Shown here one piece after another: positions 16,280-24,026 of a stretch of DNA of 64,000 nt. The stretch comes from an uncultured Eubacteriales bacterium. GTDB lineage: Bacteria > Bacillota > Clostridia > Lachnospirales > Lachnospiraceae. The stretch covers positions 120,745-184,744 of the forward strand of contig OMWY01000002.1 in assembly GCA_900314885.1 (NCBI GenBank), read 5' to 3'. Position 1 is the stretch's first letter. The number at the start of each line of letters is the position of its first letter. The position numbers and the translations under genes are program-made. Under the pieces are notes generated by a model. That model had not been told where the DNA came from. It ran no database searches and was given only the letters and a program-made list of their open reading frames with translations.

Positions 16280-16536
16280 AGAGAGTACTGCGACAAGCGG
16301 TTTGACTCTGGCCAACAGTTAGATGATTTTTTACCTCTAACCGTCACTGGTCGGAGTGGCGGTTCTATTTCATAGCTGTAAGCGCTTCGCGCTTACTTAG
16401 TCGTAGCCAACTCTCCCACGGCTTCGCCGCGGGTCCCTTTCTACGACAACATACGCATATGGCTCTCACCTCCTTTCGAGAGGGTATTGAGTCAAACCGC
16501 CTGCCGTTGCCGGTACTCTCTGTCTCTGAGAGAGAC
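16280..16536. ncRNA. Degenerate type I toxin-antitoxin-like convergent RNA locus
   Basis: Two facing consensus-type promoters (16244-16272 on +, 16543-16571 on -) would make overlapping, complementary RNAs. Each begins with nearly the same block: GAGAGTAC then GCGGTTTGACTC (16281-16308 on +; 16520-16489 on -). On the minus strand a perfect SD, AAAGGAGGTGA (16476-16466), lies 7 bases before ATG 16458. That frame reads only MRMLS then TAG. A bidirectional hairpin lies at 16340-16364. This resembles the small holin-like toxin/antisense RNA loci of Firmicutes, with the toxin frame displaced by two GAA-capped hairpins (16378-16396, 16400-16447). Confidence 0.6.
16378..16447. repeat. Two GNA-capped hairpins inside the toxin-like frame
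   Basis: First hairpin 16378-16396 (GTAAGCGC arms; GAA triloop on the minus strand). Second 16415-16433 (CCCACGGC/GCCGCGGG), enclosed by outer arms GTCGTAG (16400) and CTACGAC (16441). They begin five codons into the minus-strand frame and supply its stop codon. Confidence 0.75.
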
Positions 16537-16542
16537 TTAACT

Positions 16543-16571
16543 ATTCTACTCTATTTGCAAAGCTATGTCAA
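16543..16571 (-). promoter_or_regulatory. Promoter of the - strand RNA of a convergent pair
   Basis: Read on the minus strand: TTGACA (16571-16566), 17 bp, TAGAAT (16548-16543). It leads to the SD and short frame at 16476-16441. Confidence 0.75.
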
Positions 16572-16607
16572 TAGCCTTGCTATTTTTTTGCTTTAGTCAA
16601 TATGCAT

Positions 16608-16640
16608 AAAAATCGCTGTAAATTTCTGGCAGCGATTTTT
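16608..16640. terminator. Terminator ahead of recA
   Basis: AAAAATCGCTG and CAGCGATTTTT pair around an 11-base loop; A and T tracts on both sides make it bidirectional. Confidence 0.85.
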
Positions 16641-16665
16641 GTTTAATTTTATATCAATGATTTCC

Positions 16666-16694
16666 TTGACTTTAGAAAATTTCTCGTTTACAAT
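16666..16694 (+). promoter_or_regulatory. Sigma-A promoter of recA
   Basis: TTGACT (16666-16671), 17 bp, TACAAT (16689-16694). No clear LexA box of the Gram-positive GAAC-N4-GTTC type is visible around it. Confidence 0.75.
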
Positions 16695-16738
16695 TGAGAT
16701 GTTGTGAAACAAGATATCCTAAAAAGGGGAATAATTTA

Positions 16739-17851
16739 ATGGCAAAAGCAGCAGAAAAATCAGCGCTTGTCGCTGATGAAAATAAGCAGAAAGCCCTTGA
16801 AGCCGCTATATCTCAGATAGAGAAGGACTTCGGCAAGGGCTCCATCATGAAACTTGGCGAGGGCGCGGCTAATATGAACGTAGAAGCCGTTCCTACAGGC
16901 TGCCTCTCACTTGATATGGCGCTCGGAATCGGCGGTATACCAAAGGGAAGAATCATTGAGATTTACGGACCTGAGTCAAGTGGTAAGACCACGGTAGCCC
17001 TCCATATGGTATCGGAGGTTCAGAAGCGTGGCGGAATCGCGGGCTTCATAGATGCGGAGCACGCCCTTGACCCTGTATATGCCAAGAATATAGGCGTAGA
17101 TATCGACAATCTCTACATTTCCCAGCCTGATTCAGGTGAGCAGGCCCTTGAGATAACAGAGACCATGGTCCGTTCAGGCGCAGTAGATATCATCGTTGTT
17201 GACTCAGTCGCGGCCCTTGTTCCTAAGGCTGAAATTGATGGTGAAATGGGTGACTCTCACGTAGGCCTTCAGGCAAGACTCATGAGCCAGGCTCTCAGGA
17301 AGCTTACAAGCGTAGTAAGTAAGACCCAGTGTATAGTAGTATTTATCAACCAACTCCGTGAGAAGATCGGTGTCATGTTCGGAAACCCTGAAACCACCAC
17401 AGGCGGACGCGCTCTCAAGTTCTACGCGTCTGTAAGACTTGACGTAAGAAGGACAGAATCTCTCAAGCAGGGTGGCGAGGTCATCGGAAACCACGTCAAG
17501 GTAAAGGTCGTTAAGAATAAGGTATCGCCTCCGTTTAAGGAAGCAGAATTTGATATCATGTTCGGCAAGGGCATCAGCCGTTCGGGAGATGTTCTTGACC
17601 TTGCGGTAAATGATGATATTATCCAGAAATCAGGCGCATGGTTCGCTTACAACGGCGAGAAGATAGGTCAGGGACGTGAGAATACCAAGCAGTTCCTTGA
17701 AGACCATCCTGATATTTTCGCGGAAGTAGAGCATAAGGTTCGCATAAAGCACGGTTTTGAGGCTGAAGATACGGAAGAGGCTAAGCCTGCGAGGACTTCA
17801 AAGGCAGCGAAGACCGCAGAAGCGGAAGCGGTTGAAACTTCAGAACAGTAA
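16739..17851 (+). CDS. recA: Recombinase RecA
   Basis: Forms nucleoprotein filaments on ssDNA for strand exchange and drives LexA self-cleavage. 370 residues from ATG 16739, chosen for the AAAAGGGGA site 8 bases ahead and the usual start; an upstream frame extension has no SD. Walker [10 protein letters not shown], the catalytic region [15 protein letters not shown], Walker [15 protein letters not shown], loop L1 [15 protein letters not shown], and L2 [25 protein letters not shown] (given in parts by position about 205-225) are intact. The C-terminus is an acidic Glu/Ala-rich tail. recX follows 9 bases later. Confidence 0.98.
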   Translation: MAKAAEKSALVADENKQKALEAAISQIEKDFGKGSIMKLGEGAANMNVEAVPTGCLSLDMALGIGGIPKGRIIEIYGPESSGKTTVALHMVSEVQKRGGIAGFIDAEHALDPVYAKNIGVDIDNLYISQPDSGEQALEITETMVRSGAVDIIVVDSVAALVPKAEIDGEMGDSHVGLQARLMSQALRKLTSVVSKTQCIVVFINQLREKIGVMFGNPETTTGGRALKFYASVRLDVRRTESLKQGGEVIGNHVKVKVVKNKVSPPFKEAEFDIMFGKGISRSGDVLDLAVNDDIIQKSGAWFAYNGEKIGQGRENTKQFLEDHPDIFAEVEHKVRIKHGFEAEDTEEAKPARTSKAAKTAEAEAVETSEQ

Positions 17852-17860
17852 TTAAAATTC

Positions 17861-18463
17861 ATGTATATTGAAAATATTGAAAAGGTAACCAAGGCTAAGT
17901 ACAAGGTCACGACAGACGAAGGTGTCCTGTATCTCTATACAGGGGACCTTCGCCGTTATAAGGTGAAGGCGGGCGAAGAGCTTTCTCTCGAGAACTATGA
18001 TACCTTAATCAAGGAGACATTAAGGCCCCGCTGCAGGAGGAAAACTCTTGATATCTTAACCCGCTCCGACAAGACGGAGGCTGAGCTGAGAGAGAAGCTT
18101 GCCCGGTACGGCTATCCCGGTTTCTTAATTGACGATGCCATAGATTACGCGAATAAGTATCACTATATAAATGATGAGCGTGTCGCTAATTCATATATTT
18201 ACTTTAAGAGTGGCAGGAAGAGCTCTCGCGAGATGAAAATGGAATTAGCCAGGAAGGGCGTGGATAAGGAAACCATTGAACGACTTATAGAAGAAAAGGC
18301 GGATGACGGTGAAGCTATAGAAAAAGCTATAATACGGAAGGTTGGAAGCGCCGAAAGTCTTGATGATGACAAGCTTCGAAAGCTTCAGGCCTACCTCTAC
18401 CGCCATGGCTTTGAGACGGATTTAATAAAAGAAAAGACTGCGAGATTTCGAGAAAAGGCTTGA
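17861..18463 (+). CDS. recX: Recombination regulator RecX
   Basis: Binds RecA filaments and limits their growth. 200 residues with the three-helix RecX repeats: ALDIL-type start KTLDILTRSDKTEAELREKL, the ANKYHYINDERVANSYI segment, SSREMKMELARKGVDKETIE, and a final KLQAYLYRHGFETDLIKE. It begins 9 bases after recA, a common pairing, so recA and recX are probably co-transcribed. SD is weak (no clear AGGAGG), which would keep RecX below RecA. The -35 box of the next promoter overlaps its stop codon. Confidence 0.93.
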   Translation: MYIENIEKVTKAKYKVTTDEGVLYLYTGDLRRYKVKAGEELSLENYDTLIKETLRPRCRRKTLDILTRSDKTEAELREKLARYGYPGFLIDDAIDYANKYHYINDERVANSYIYFKSGRKSSREMKMELARKGVDKETIERLIEEKADDGEAIEKAIIRKVGSAESLDDDKLRKLQAYLYRHGFETDLIKEKTARFREKA

Positions 18464-18488
18464 CAAAATTAGAAATATTTTGTATAGT
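18460..18488 (+). promoter_or_regulatory. Promoter of tRNA-Leu overlapping the recX stop
   Basis: TTGACA (18460-18465), 17 bp, TATAGT (18483-18488). The TGA stop of recX is inside the -35 box. The predicted start is about 18 bases ahead of the tRNA. Confidence 0.82.
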
Positions 18489-18512
18489 AGAGAAGTTGCG
18501 GGATTTGTATAT

Positions 18513-18597
18513 GCAGTCTTGGCGGAACGGTAGACGCGCTAGATTCAGGTTCTAGTGGGAGTTAAATCCTGTGTGAGTTCAAATCTCATAGACTGCA
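18513..18597 (+). tRNA. tRNA-Leu (anticodon CAG)
   Basis: Class II tRNA with a long variable arm. The acceptor stem GCAGTCT pairs with AGACTGC, the anticodon loop TTCAGGT sits on a CTAGA/TCTAG stem, and the T arm is TGTGAGTTCAAATCTCATA. Discriminator base is A; the 3' CCA is not encoded. It reads CUG codons. Confidence 0.93.
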
Positions 18598-18606
18598 CTG
18601 TTTGTG

Positions 18607-18650
18607 CTCATCGCGAAGCGATGAGTGCCAAGGATTCGCGTAGCGAATCC
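18607..18650. repeat. Tandem GNA-capped hairpins after the tRNA
   Basis: CTCATCGC-GAA-GCGATGAG (18607-18625) and GGATTCGC-GTA-GCGAATCC (18632-18650) are perfect 8-bp stems with GAA and GTA triloops, lying between tRNA-Leu and coaD. Confidence 0.85.
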
Positions 18651-18671
18651 GGAATAATTGTGCCAGGTTTT

Positions 18672-18698
18672 AGCCTGCCCAGGTGGGCAGGCTCTTTT
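18672..18698 (+). terminator. Terminator between tRNA-Leu and coaD
   Basis: AGCCTGCCC and GGGCAGGCT pair around AGGT and are followed by CTTTTGTT. It ends 18 bases before coaD, which has no separate strong promoter, so readthrough or a weak promoter must serve coaD. Confidence 0.8.
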
Positions 18699-18716
18699 GT
18701 TAATTTGGAGGAGCTT

Positions 18717-19238
18717 ATGGTACGCGCTATTTATCCGGGAAGTTTTGACCCTGTTACATTGGGACATATAGATATAATTAAGAGAAGCGCTTCGATTGTG
18801 GACGAGCTTGTAGTCGGGGTACTGGTAAATAAAGGAAAGCATCCCCTCTTTTCCATGCCTGAGCGCTATGAGATGGTCTGTGACGCCGTTAAGGGTATGA
18901 AGAATGTCAAGGTCGAGACCTTTGACGGCATGACGGTTGACTTTGCCAAGAAGCATAACGCAAGCATCATTATCAGGGGACTTAGGGCCATCACTGATTA
19001 TGAGAATGAAATGCAGATAGCCCAGACCAACAGGAGCATAGATTCCGATATAGAGACCATGTTCTTAATTACTGATTTACAGTACGCTTACCTCTCATCC
19101 ACTACTGTCAAGGAGATCGCGTCCTACGGCAAGGATGTGTCGGCTTCAGTCACGCCGCTCGTCGCAAGGAAGCTTCATGAGAAGTTTAACGAAGTCCACG
19201 CCCCAAAACCAACCGACCCGAAAATAAGACTATGCTAG
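18717..19238 (+). CDS. coaD: Phosphopantetheine adenylyltransferase CoaD
   Basis: Converts 4'-phosphopantetheine and ATP to dephospho-CoA, the penultimate step of CoA synthesis. 173 residues from ATG 18717, with GGAGGAG 4-9 bases ahead; an in-frame extension upstream would run through the tRNA and is rejected. Nucleotidyltransferase motifs: AIYPGSFDPVTLGHID with the TxGH signature, RGLRAITDYENEMQIAQTN, and YLSSTTVKEIASYG (the ISSTxxR-like motif, with K-E-I in place of the usual R-E). The C-terminal tail KPTDPKIRLC is slightly long. A composite hairpin repeat starts right after the stop. Confidence 0.95.
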   Translation: MVRAIYPGSFDPVTLGHIDIIKRSASIVDELVVGVLVNKGKHPLFSMPERYEMVCDAVKGMKNVKVETFDGMTVDFAKKHNASIIIRGLRAITDYENEMQIAQTNRSIDSDIETMFLITDLQYAYLSSTTVKEIASYGKDVSASVTPLVARKLHEKFNEVHAPKPTDPKIRLC

Positions 19239-19354
19239 TTGTCGTGCCGCGAAGCGGTACGACCCGCGATTCGCGAAGCGAATCGATCGGCTTCTTTTCA
19301 AAGAAAGTCAGCGAAGCTGACTTTCTTCTTCCGTGCCGCGAAGCGGTACGACAA
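19239..19354. repeat. Composite array of four GAA-capped hairpins
   Basis: Hairpins at 19241-19263, 19267-19285, 19301-19327 and 19332-19350, each with a C-GAA-G apex. The first and last share GTGCCGCGAAGCGGTAC, and outer TTGTCGT (19239) and ACGACAA (19348) make the whole block symmetrical. Confidence 0.85.
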
Positions 19355-19381
19355 TTTTCAGAAATGTTAAGAAAGTTATGG

Positions 19382-19410
19382 TTGACATAAGAGCCTATAT
19401 ATTGTACTAT
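19382..19410 (+). promoter_or_regulatory. Sigma-A promoter upstream of the cytidylate-kinase-like gene
   Basis: TTGACA (19382-19387), 17 bp, TACTAT (19405-19410). An inverted repeat GTACT/AGTAC overlaps the -10 box and could be an operator. The leader to the gene at 19599 would be about 180 bases, A/T-rich, with no recognised riboswitch. Confidence 0.65.
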
Positions 19411-19598
19411 TGTTAACAGTACAGATTTTAGGTTCATAAAGCTGATAAATATAACCTTTACTAAACGTGAATATATGAAAAAAGTTTACTTTTTCACTGT
19501 ACTTTTTTCACAAAAACTGTTATACTTAAACCATAGGAATTGCATGGAAAACTGCAGTAAATCACATTTATTACTGTAGAAAAAGGAGGTAACTTCTT

Positions 19599-20210
19599 AT
19601 GGATAAGGTTATAACAATCAGCAGACAGTACGCAAGCGGCGGCCGCGAGATCGGCGAGAAGCTTGCTAAGGCTTACGGAATTCCTTTTTATGACAGACTG
19701 CTCATTTCAAGAGCGGCCAAGGAGAGCGGCTTCGCTGAGGACGCGTTTGATAACGCCGAGATGAAGGCAACTAACAGCCTTCTATATTCTATAGCGATGG
19801 GCATGAACGCCTACGGCAGCCCTGATATCGGATATACGCAGATGTCACTCGATGACAGGATTTATATCGCACAGTCTGAAGTTATAAGGAAGGTTGCCGA
19901 TGAAGGACCATGCGTTATAGTAGGGCGTTGCGCGGACTACATTTTAAGGCAGCGCACCGATGTGGTAAATATTTTTATCTGGGCATCGACACCGTTCAGG
20001 ATTGACCGCGCCATCAGCTATGGCGTAGAGTCTGAGAAGGTTGAAGATGTTCTGAACCGCATGGATAAGCGGAGGGCTAATTACTACAACTATCACGCAA
20101 GCGAGAAATGGGGCAGGGTCACGAACTATCACCTCTCCATTCAGAGCGACTACAAAGGAATCGACAAATCTGTAGAAGTTATTGAGAAATTCCTTGAGAC
20201 TGTTGACTAA
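19599..20210 (+). CDS. Cytidylate kinase-like family protein
   Basis: 203-residue P-loop kinase-like protein of the Cytidylate_kin2 group. It starts VITISRQYASGGREIGEKLA, where ASGGREIG stands in the P-loop position, followed by the conserved FYDRLLISRAAKESG. The mid segment GPCVIVGRCADYILR and the late DKRRANYYNYHASEKWG match the family. True Cmk proteins are longer; the real substrate of this subfamily is not established. AAGGAGGT lies 7 bases before the ATG, and a strong terminator follows, so it is a single-gene unit. Confidence 0.85.
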   Translation: MDKVITISRQYASGGREIGEKLAKAYGIPFYDRLLISRAAKESGFAEDAFDNAEMKATNSLLYSIAMGMNAYGSPDIGYTQMSLDDRIYIAQSEVIRKVADEGPCVIVGRCADYILRQRTDVVNIFIWASTPFRIDRAISYGVESEKVEDVLNRMDKRRANYYNYHASEKWGRVTNYHLSIQSDYKGIDKSVEVIEKFLETVD

Positions 20211-20216
20211 ACTTAC

Positions 20217-20246
20217 GGGCAGAAGGGTTTCGCTTCTGCCCTTTTT
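20217..20246 (+). terminator. Terminator after the cytidylate-kinase-like gene
   Basis: GGGCAGAAG and CTTCTGCCC pair around a short loop and are followed by CTTTTT. It ends 6 bases before the next start codon. Confidence 0.9.
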
Positions 20247-20252
20247 AAATGT

Positions 20253-21101
20253 ATGGCGGAGAATATTATTGAATTAAAGCATGTGAAGAAAACCTATCAC
20301 ATGGGCACAGAGAAGATCAGAGCTGTAAATGATGTGAGTTTCACCATAGAGAAAGGTGAATTCTGCTGCCTTCTCGGTACATCAGGTTCGGGTAAATCGA
20401 CCCTTCTTAACCTTATGGCCGGCATAGAGAAGGCAAGCGGCGGAGAGATTAAGATCAAGGGGTATGACATCAGGAAGATGAGCGAGAAGAGCCTTGCCGA
20501 CTTCAGACAGCGGTATCTGGGCTTCGTATTCCAGTCTTATAATCTTATCGGCTCCATGAACGCTATTGAAAATGTGGAGCTCCCCCTTGTCTTTAAGAGA
20601 GTTCCCGCGGCGAAGCGGCGGAAGCTTGCCATAAAGATGCTAAAGCAGGTAGGCCTCGGATCCCGTATGGAGCATAAGCCAAACGAGATGTCAGGTGGAC
20701 AGCAGCAGCGAGTCGGCATAGCGAGAGCCTTTATAGCGAAGCCTGAGATAGTCTTTGCGGATGAGCCGACCGGAAACCTTGATACCAAAACCACAATGGA
20801 GGTAATGGACCTGATTCATACCATGGCGAGGCGAAATTATCAGACCATAGTAATGGTTACCCATGACCCGCGTCTTGCCGACTACGGTGACAAAATCATC
20901 CATGTTCTCGACGGTAATATCACCGATATTGAAAAAAAGAAGAGCGCCGAGGATATAGATAAGGAATGCAGGGAGGCGGCAGAAGCTTATAAGGCAGAGC
21001 TTGCCGCAAAGAAGAAGGCTAAGGCTGAGCGAATCGCGGCGCTAAAAAGCGGCGCTGTCGAGACCATGACCGAAAAAGAAAATTCAAAGAGAGAAAATTA
21101 A
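20253..21101 (+). CDS. MacB/LolD-type ABC transporter ATPase
   Basis: 282-residue ATPase of a mechanotransmission-type ABC system. Walker A LLGTSGSGKSTLLN, Q-loop GFVFQSYNLIGSMNAIENVE, signature MSGGQQQRVGIARA, Walker B IVFADEPTGNLD and H-loop VTHDP are intact. The C-terminal 60 residues are a Lys/Ala/Glu-rich coiled-coil-like extension (EAAEAYKAELAAKKKAKAER) not usual in LolD. Odd start: no SD is visible because a terminator hairpin ends 6 bases upstream, so initiation may be leaderless-like or depend on readthrough. It heads an operon with two surface-type proteins and an FtsX-like permease (24016). Confidence 0.92.
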   Translation: MAENIIELKHVKKTYHMGTEKIRAVNDVSFTIEKGEFCCLLGTSGSGKSTLLNLMAGIEKASGGEIKIKGYDIRKMSEKSLADFRQRYLGFVFQSYNLIGSMNAIENVELPLVFKRVPAAKRRKLAIKMLKQVGLGSRMEHKPNEMSGGQQQRVGIARAFIAKPEIVFADEPTGNLDTKTTMEVMDLIHTMARRNYQTIVMVTHDPRLADYGDKIIHVLDGNITDIEKKKSAEDIDKECREAAEAYKAELAAKKKAKAERIAALKSGAVETMTEKENSKREN

Positions 21102-21103
21102 CG

Positions 21104-23326
21104 ATGAAATTTAAGAATATAAAAAAATATATGGCAATAGGACTTGCCGCCTTTGTAGCTTCGGCAAGCGTGACAGGGTTTAACGTGACAAGGGCGTACG
21201 CTACTCCAAATGATGGTGATTCTACTACAGTTTCAACTTCAACGGAGGTTCACGCTCCGACAATTATTGTTGAGGGAAGTCATACCACGTTTCACGCGAA
21301 TGCCGGTGAAACGGTTGATATCAAGCTTCCTGTGCGGGTCCAGGATTTTTCGCTTGTGAATCCCGACATTTATATTTCGAACGAAAATGAGGGAACTGTA
21401 ACAGTGAGCTCTACGCCTGAGCTGCTTGATTCAAACGGAAGTCATCGCACGTATTTAAATAAGGATGAGCACGGATATATACATTTTACCGTAAAGGTGA
21501 GTTCGAGCGCTGCCGCTAAGACCTACAGCGGTTTTACCTTAAGCATCGGCGCTGTCGACTCGGAGAACCGCTATGATGAGCGAACCGTGAAAAATATCAG
21601 CAAGCTTCGCATTATTGTGGATAAGGCAAAGCAGGGAGCGAAATTTACCATGAGCAAGGTATCCACTCCCGCGAAGGTTACGCCGGGCTCGGCATTTTCA
21701 GTGAGCTTCACGATTAAGAATTCCGGTGATGTCGATTCGGAGAACACTTCAGTTAAAATCTCGGGCTTTGACGCAAGCTTCATTACCGACGATTCCACGA
21801 TTCAGAACCTGGGGACTCTTAAAGCCGGAAGCACCAAGAGACTTACCTATAAGTTCACTGCCTCAGAGACCTTAGCAGCATCAGGTATTGTTCCTATTGC
21901 GGTCGAAGTGACTAGCTCTAGCTCATCAATTTCCTCCGGAGGTGAGGGAACGTCAAATTCAGCGGGAGCCTTTACTGTCTCGGTGCAGACCTATGTACCT
22001 GAGAAGGAGGAGGCTGAGGTTAAGATGCCTACCATCCAGGTAATAAAGACCTCTTACCCGACGAAGGTAACGGCTAATCAGAAGGTCCATATTGCGGTCA
22101 CACTCCGGAATACAAGCAATATTACCGCAAAGGATTTTATTGCGGAGGTTCCTTCATTTGGCGACGCGGCCCTTAATCCGAACGCGGCTTATACGAAAAA
22201 ACGCGTAAAGAAGCTTGAACCCGGCGATACAGTTACCTTAAGCTATAACCTTACAGCGATAGATAGCTTCAGTGACGGCATTCACCCGCTTGAAATCAAG
22301 TGGTCCTATTATTCTGTAATGGATAAAAAGAGCGAAAAACAGCAAAACGACAGCATTATCCTTTATATGGACGGGAAGGCAAAGGAAGATGATACCGCTT
22401 CTGAAGGCTTAAATTCTGTTCCGAAGCTCATGGTAGCCGATTATGATACCGGAACCGATAATATTATGGCAGGTAAGATATTTAATTTTACCATGACCAT
22501 AAGGAATACTCATAAGAAGCTTTCAGCCAACAATATTCAGGTCACAGTTTCGAGCGCTGACAATACATTTTCTATTGTTGAGGGAAGCGCGAGCTTCATG
22601 CTCGATTCCCTTGCTGCGGGCGAAGAGACCAAGCTCACTGTGCCTCTCAAGGTAAAGGGCGATGTTGCTACGAACGGATACGACTTAAAGATAACCTTCA
22701 ACTACGAATATGAGGCGACCGACCCGACCATAAATAATGGGAAGACCAAGGTCTCAAAATCGAATTCGATAGATGAGATGCTTAAGCTTCAGGTATACAG
22801 TAACGACAGGCCTCAGGTCAGCAACATTTCCGTCGGAGACGGGGAGACCCCTGTGAACGGCCAGACGACCTCTGTTTCATTTGATTTTAACAACATGGGT
22901 AAGAGCCCGCTCTATAATGTAACCGCCAAGATTTCGGGTGACCTCACTCCTTCGGGAGATATGTTAATCATTGGAAATGTAGATCCGGGTACAGGCAAGA
23001 ACTGGTCTATTGATGTAACCCCTATGGTTTCGGGAACCGCGAACGGAACGCTTACCATTTCATACGAGGACAGCAATGGAAATGTCTCAAGCTATGATAC
23101 TCCTTTTACGACTGAGGTAACCGATTATGTGACTGATGAACCGGGTACAGATGTGGTTATACCTACAGAAGACACGACACAAAAGGGACTTCCTAAGTGG
23201 GCTTTCATATTGATAGAAATTGCTCTCCTTCTTGCTTCGATATTCATAACCAGAAGCGTATATATCAAGAGCTACAAGAAGAAGGCTAAGGAAAAGCTTG
23301 AAAACAGCGATGATGACGATATTTAA
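21104..23326 (+). CDS. Cell-surface protein with CARDB/COG1361-like repeats
   Basis: 740 residues. A signal peptide (about 1-33, MKFKNIKKYMAIGLAAFVAS to ATRAYA-like end) is followed by repeated beta-sandwich units recognisable by KVTPGSAFSVSFTIKNSGDV, KVTANQKVHIAVTLRNTSNI, IMAGKIFNFTMTIRNTHKK and PVNGQTTSVSFDFNNMGKS, the NEW3/CARDB style. A single C-terminal helix (WAFILIEIALLLASIFITRS) and a Lys-rich cytoplasmic tail anchor it. Such proteins often accompany MacB-like permeases in Firmicutes; here it lies between the ATPase (2 bases upstream) and the permease. It may act as the extracellular adaptor; no substrate is known. Confidence 0.85.
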   Translation: MKFKNIKKYMAIGLAAFVASASVTGFNVTRAYATPNDGDSTTVSTSTEVHAPTIIVEGSHTTFHANAGETVDIKLPVRVQDFSLVNPDIYISNENEGTVTVSSTPELLDSNGSHRTYLNKDEHGYIHFTVKVSSSAAAKTYSGFTLSIGAVDSENRYDERTVKNISKLRIIVDKAKQGAKFTMSKVSTPAKVTPGSAFSVSFTIKNSGDVDSENTSVKISGFDASFITDDSTIQNLGTLKAGSTKRLTYKFTASETLAASGIVPIAVEVTSSSSSISSGGEGTSNSAGAFTVSVQTYVPEKEEAEVKMPTIQVIKTSYPTKVTANQKVHIAVTLRNTSNITAKDFIAEVPSFGDAALNPNAAYTKKRVKKLEPGDTVTLSYNLTAIDSFSDGIHPLEIKWSYYSVMDKKSEKQQNDSIILYMDGKAKEDDTASEGLNSVPKLMVADYDTGTDNIMAGKIFNFTMTIRNTHKKLSANNIQVTVSSADNTFSIVEGSASFMLDSLAAGEETKLTVPLKVKGDVATNGYDLKITFNYEYEATDPTINNGKTKVSKSNSIDEMLKLQVYSNDRPQVSNISVGDGETPVNGQTTSVSFDFNNMGKSPLYNVTAKISGDLTPSGDMLIIGNVDPGTGKNWSIDVTPMVSGTANGTLTISYEDSNGNVSSYDTPFTTEVTDYVTDEPGTDVVIPTEDTTQKGLPKWAFILIEIALLLASIFITRSVYIKSYKKKAKEKLENSDDDDI

Positions 23327-23339
23327 AAAGAGGAAATAA

Positions 23340-24026
23340 ATGGATACAGAGACAACGACAAATACAGTTGATGCGACCCAGACCACAAGCGCCGCGGAAA
23401 GCACATATGAAAACCAGACCGCGAATCCGGGAACATCATCCGTAACTACAGAGAACACGGATACAGGCGAAACCACCGGCGTAAATGGAACCGATACCAC
23501 AGGCACCGATACTACAGCTAACGATACCTCCGACAATACAGCAACAGACACGGGAACAACAGCCACGACAGGCATAGCGCCATCTGGAATAGCTGAGAGT
23601 GGCGAGGCAACCGACGGCACTGCCGCAGGTACCATGACAAATGGCACGTATACTGCGACAGACGGCTCGGGCGACGGTTCATCATCGGATGGAGCAAAGA
23701 CCGGGTCGACCGGTATTTCAAGTGAAGGCAGTATAGGCTCGGGCGATACCGGGTCGCTTAGCAGCGAGACAACCACAGGTGATGGTTACGCTAATACAAC
23801 GGTAGAGGACTATTCTGATGGCGGTGACGCGGCTTATACCGACGGAGGGTATACCGGCGATACGACATATTCCGAGACAGGAGATTTGGGCGGAGCCGGC
23901 AGCAATGTAGTAGGTCCTCTCGTTATCGGAATTACAAGTGTCATAGTTCTTGCGGTTGGAATAGTTTTAGGAATATTACTTGCCAAAAGGCGGATTAAAA
24001 AAGGAATAAATTTATATGAGGATTAG
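23340..24026 (+). CDS. Thr/Gly/Ser-rich single-pass membrane protein
   Basis: 228 residues with very biased composition: the first 185 are mostly Thr, Gly, Ser, Asp, Glu and Ala with almost no hydrophobics, followed by one C-terminal helix (VVGPLVIGITSVIVLAVGIV) and a basic tail (KRRIKKG). There is no N-terminal signal peptide, so topology is probably tail-anchored or reverse-signal. The low-complexity stretch looks like a stalk or a heavily O-glycosylated segment. GAGGAAAT precedes the ATG, and the end overlaps the permease gene by 11 bases. I recognise no domain. Operon position links it to the MacB-like exporter. Confidence 0.75.
   Translation: MDTETTTNTVDATQTTSAAESTYENQTANPGTSSVTTENTDTGETTGVNGTDTTGTDTTANDTSDNTATDTGTTATTGIAPSGIAESGEATDGTAAGTMTNGTYTATDGSGDGSSSDGAKTGSTGISSEGSIGSGDTGSLSSETTTGDGYANTTVEDYSDGGDAAYTDGGYTGDTTYSETGDLGGAGSNVVGPLVIGITSVIVLAVGIVLGILLAKRRIKKGINLYED

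Noticed and set aside
16640..16738. LexA (SOS) box at recA
   Set aside because: No GAAC-N4-GTTC-like palindrome is seen near the promoter.
19239..19354. CRISPR array
   Set aside because: Repeats are palindromes of differing sequence without equal-length unique spacers, and no cas genes are near.
23087..23776. 229-codon minus-strand frame, Val/Pro/Ser-rich
   Set aside because: It is the complement of the Thr/Gly-rich gene at 23340, no SD is visible, and composition mirrors the + strand bias.
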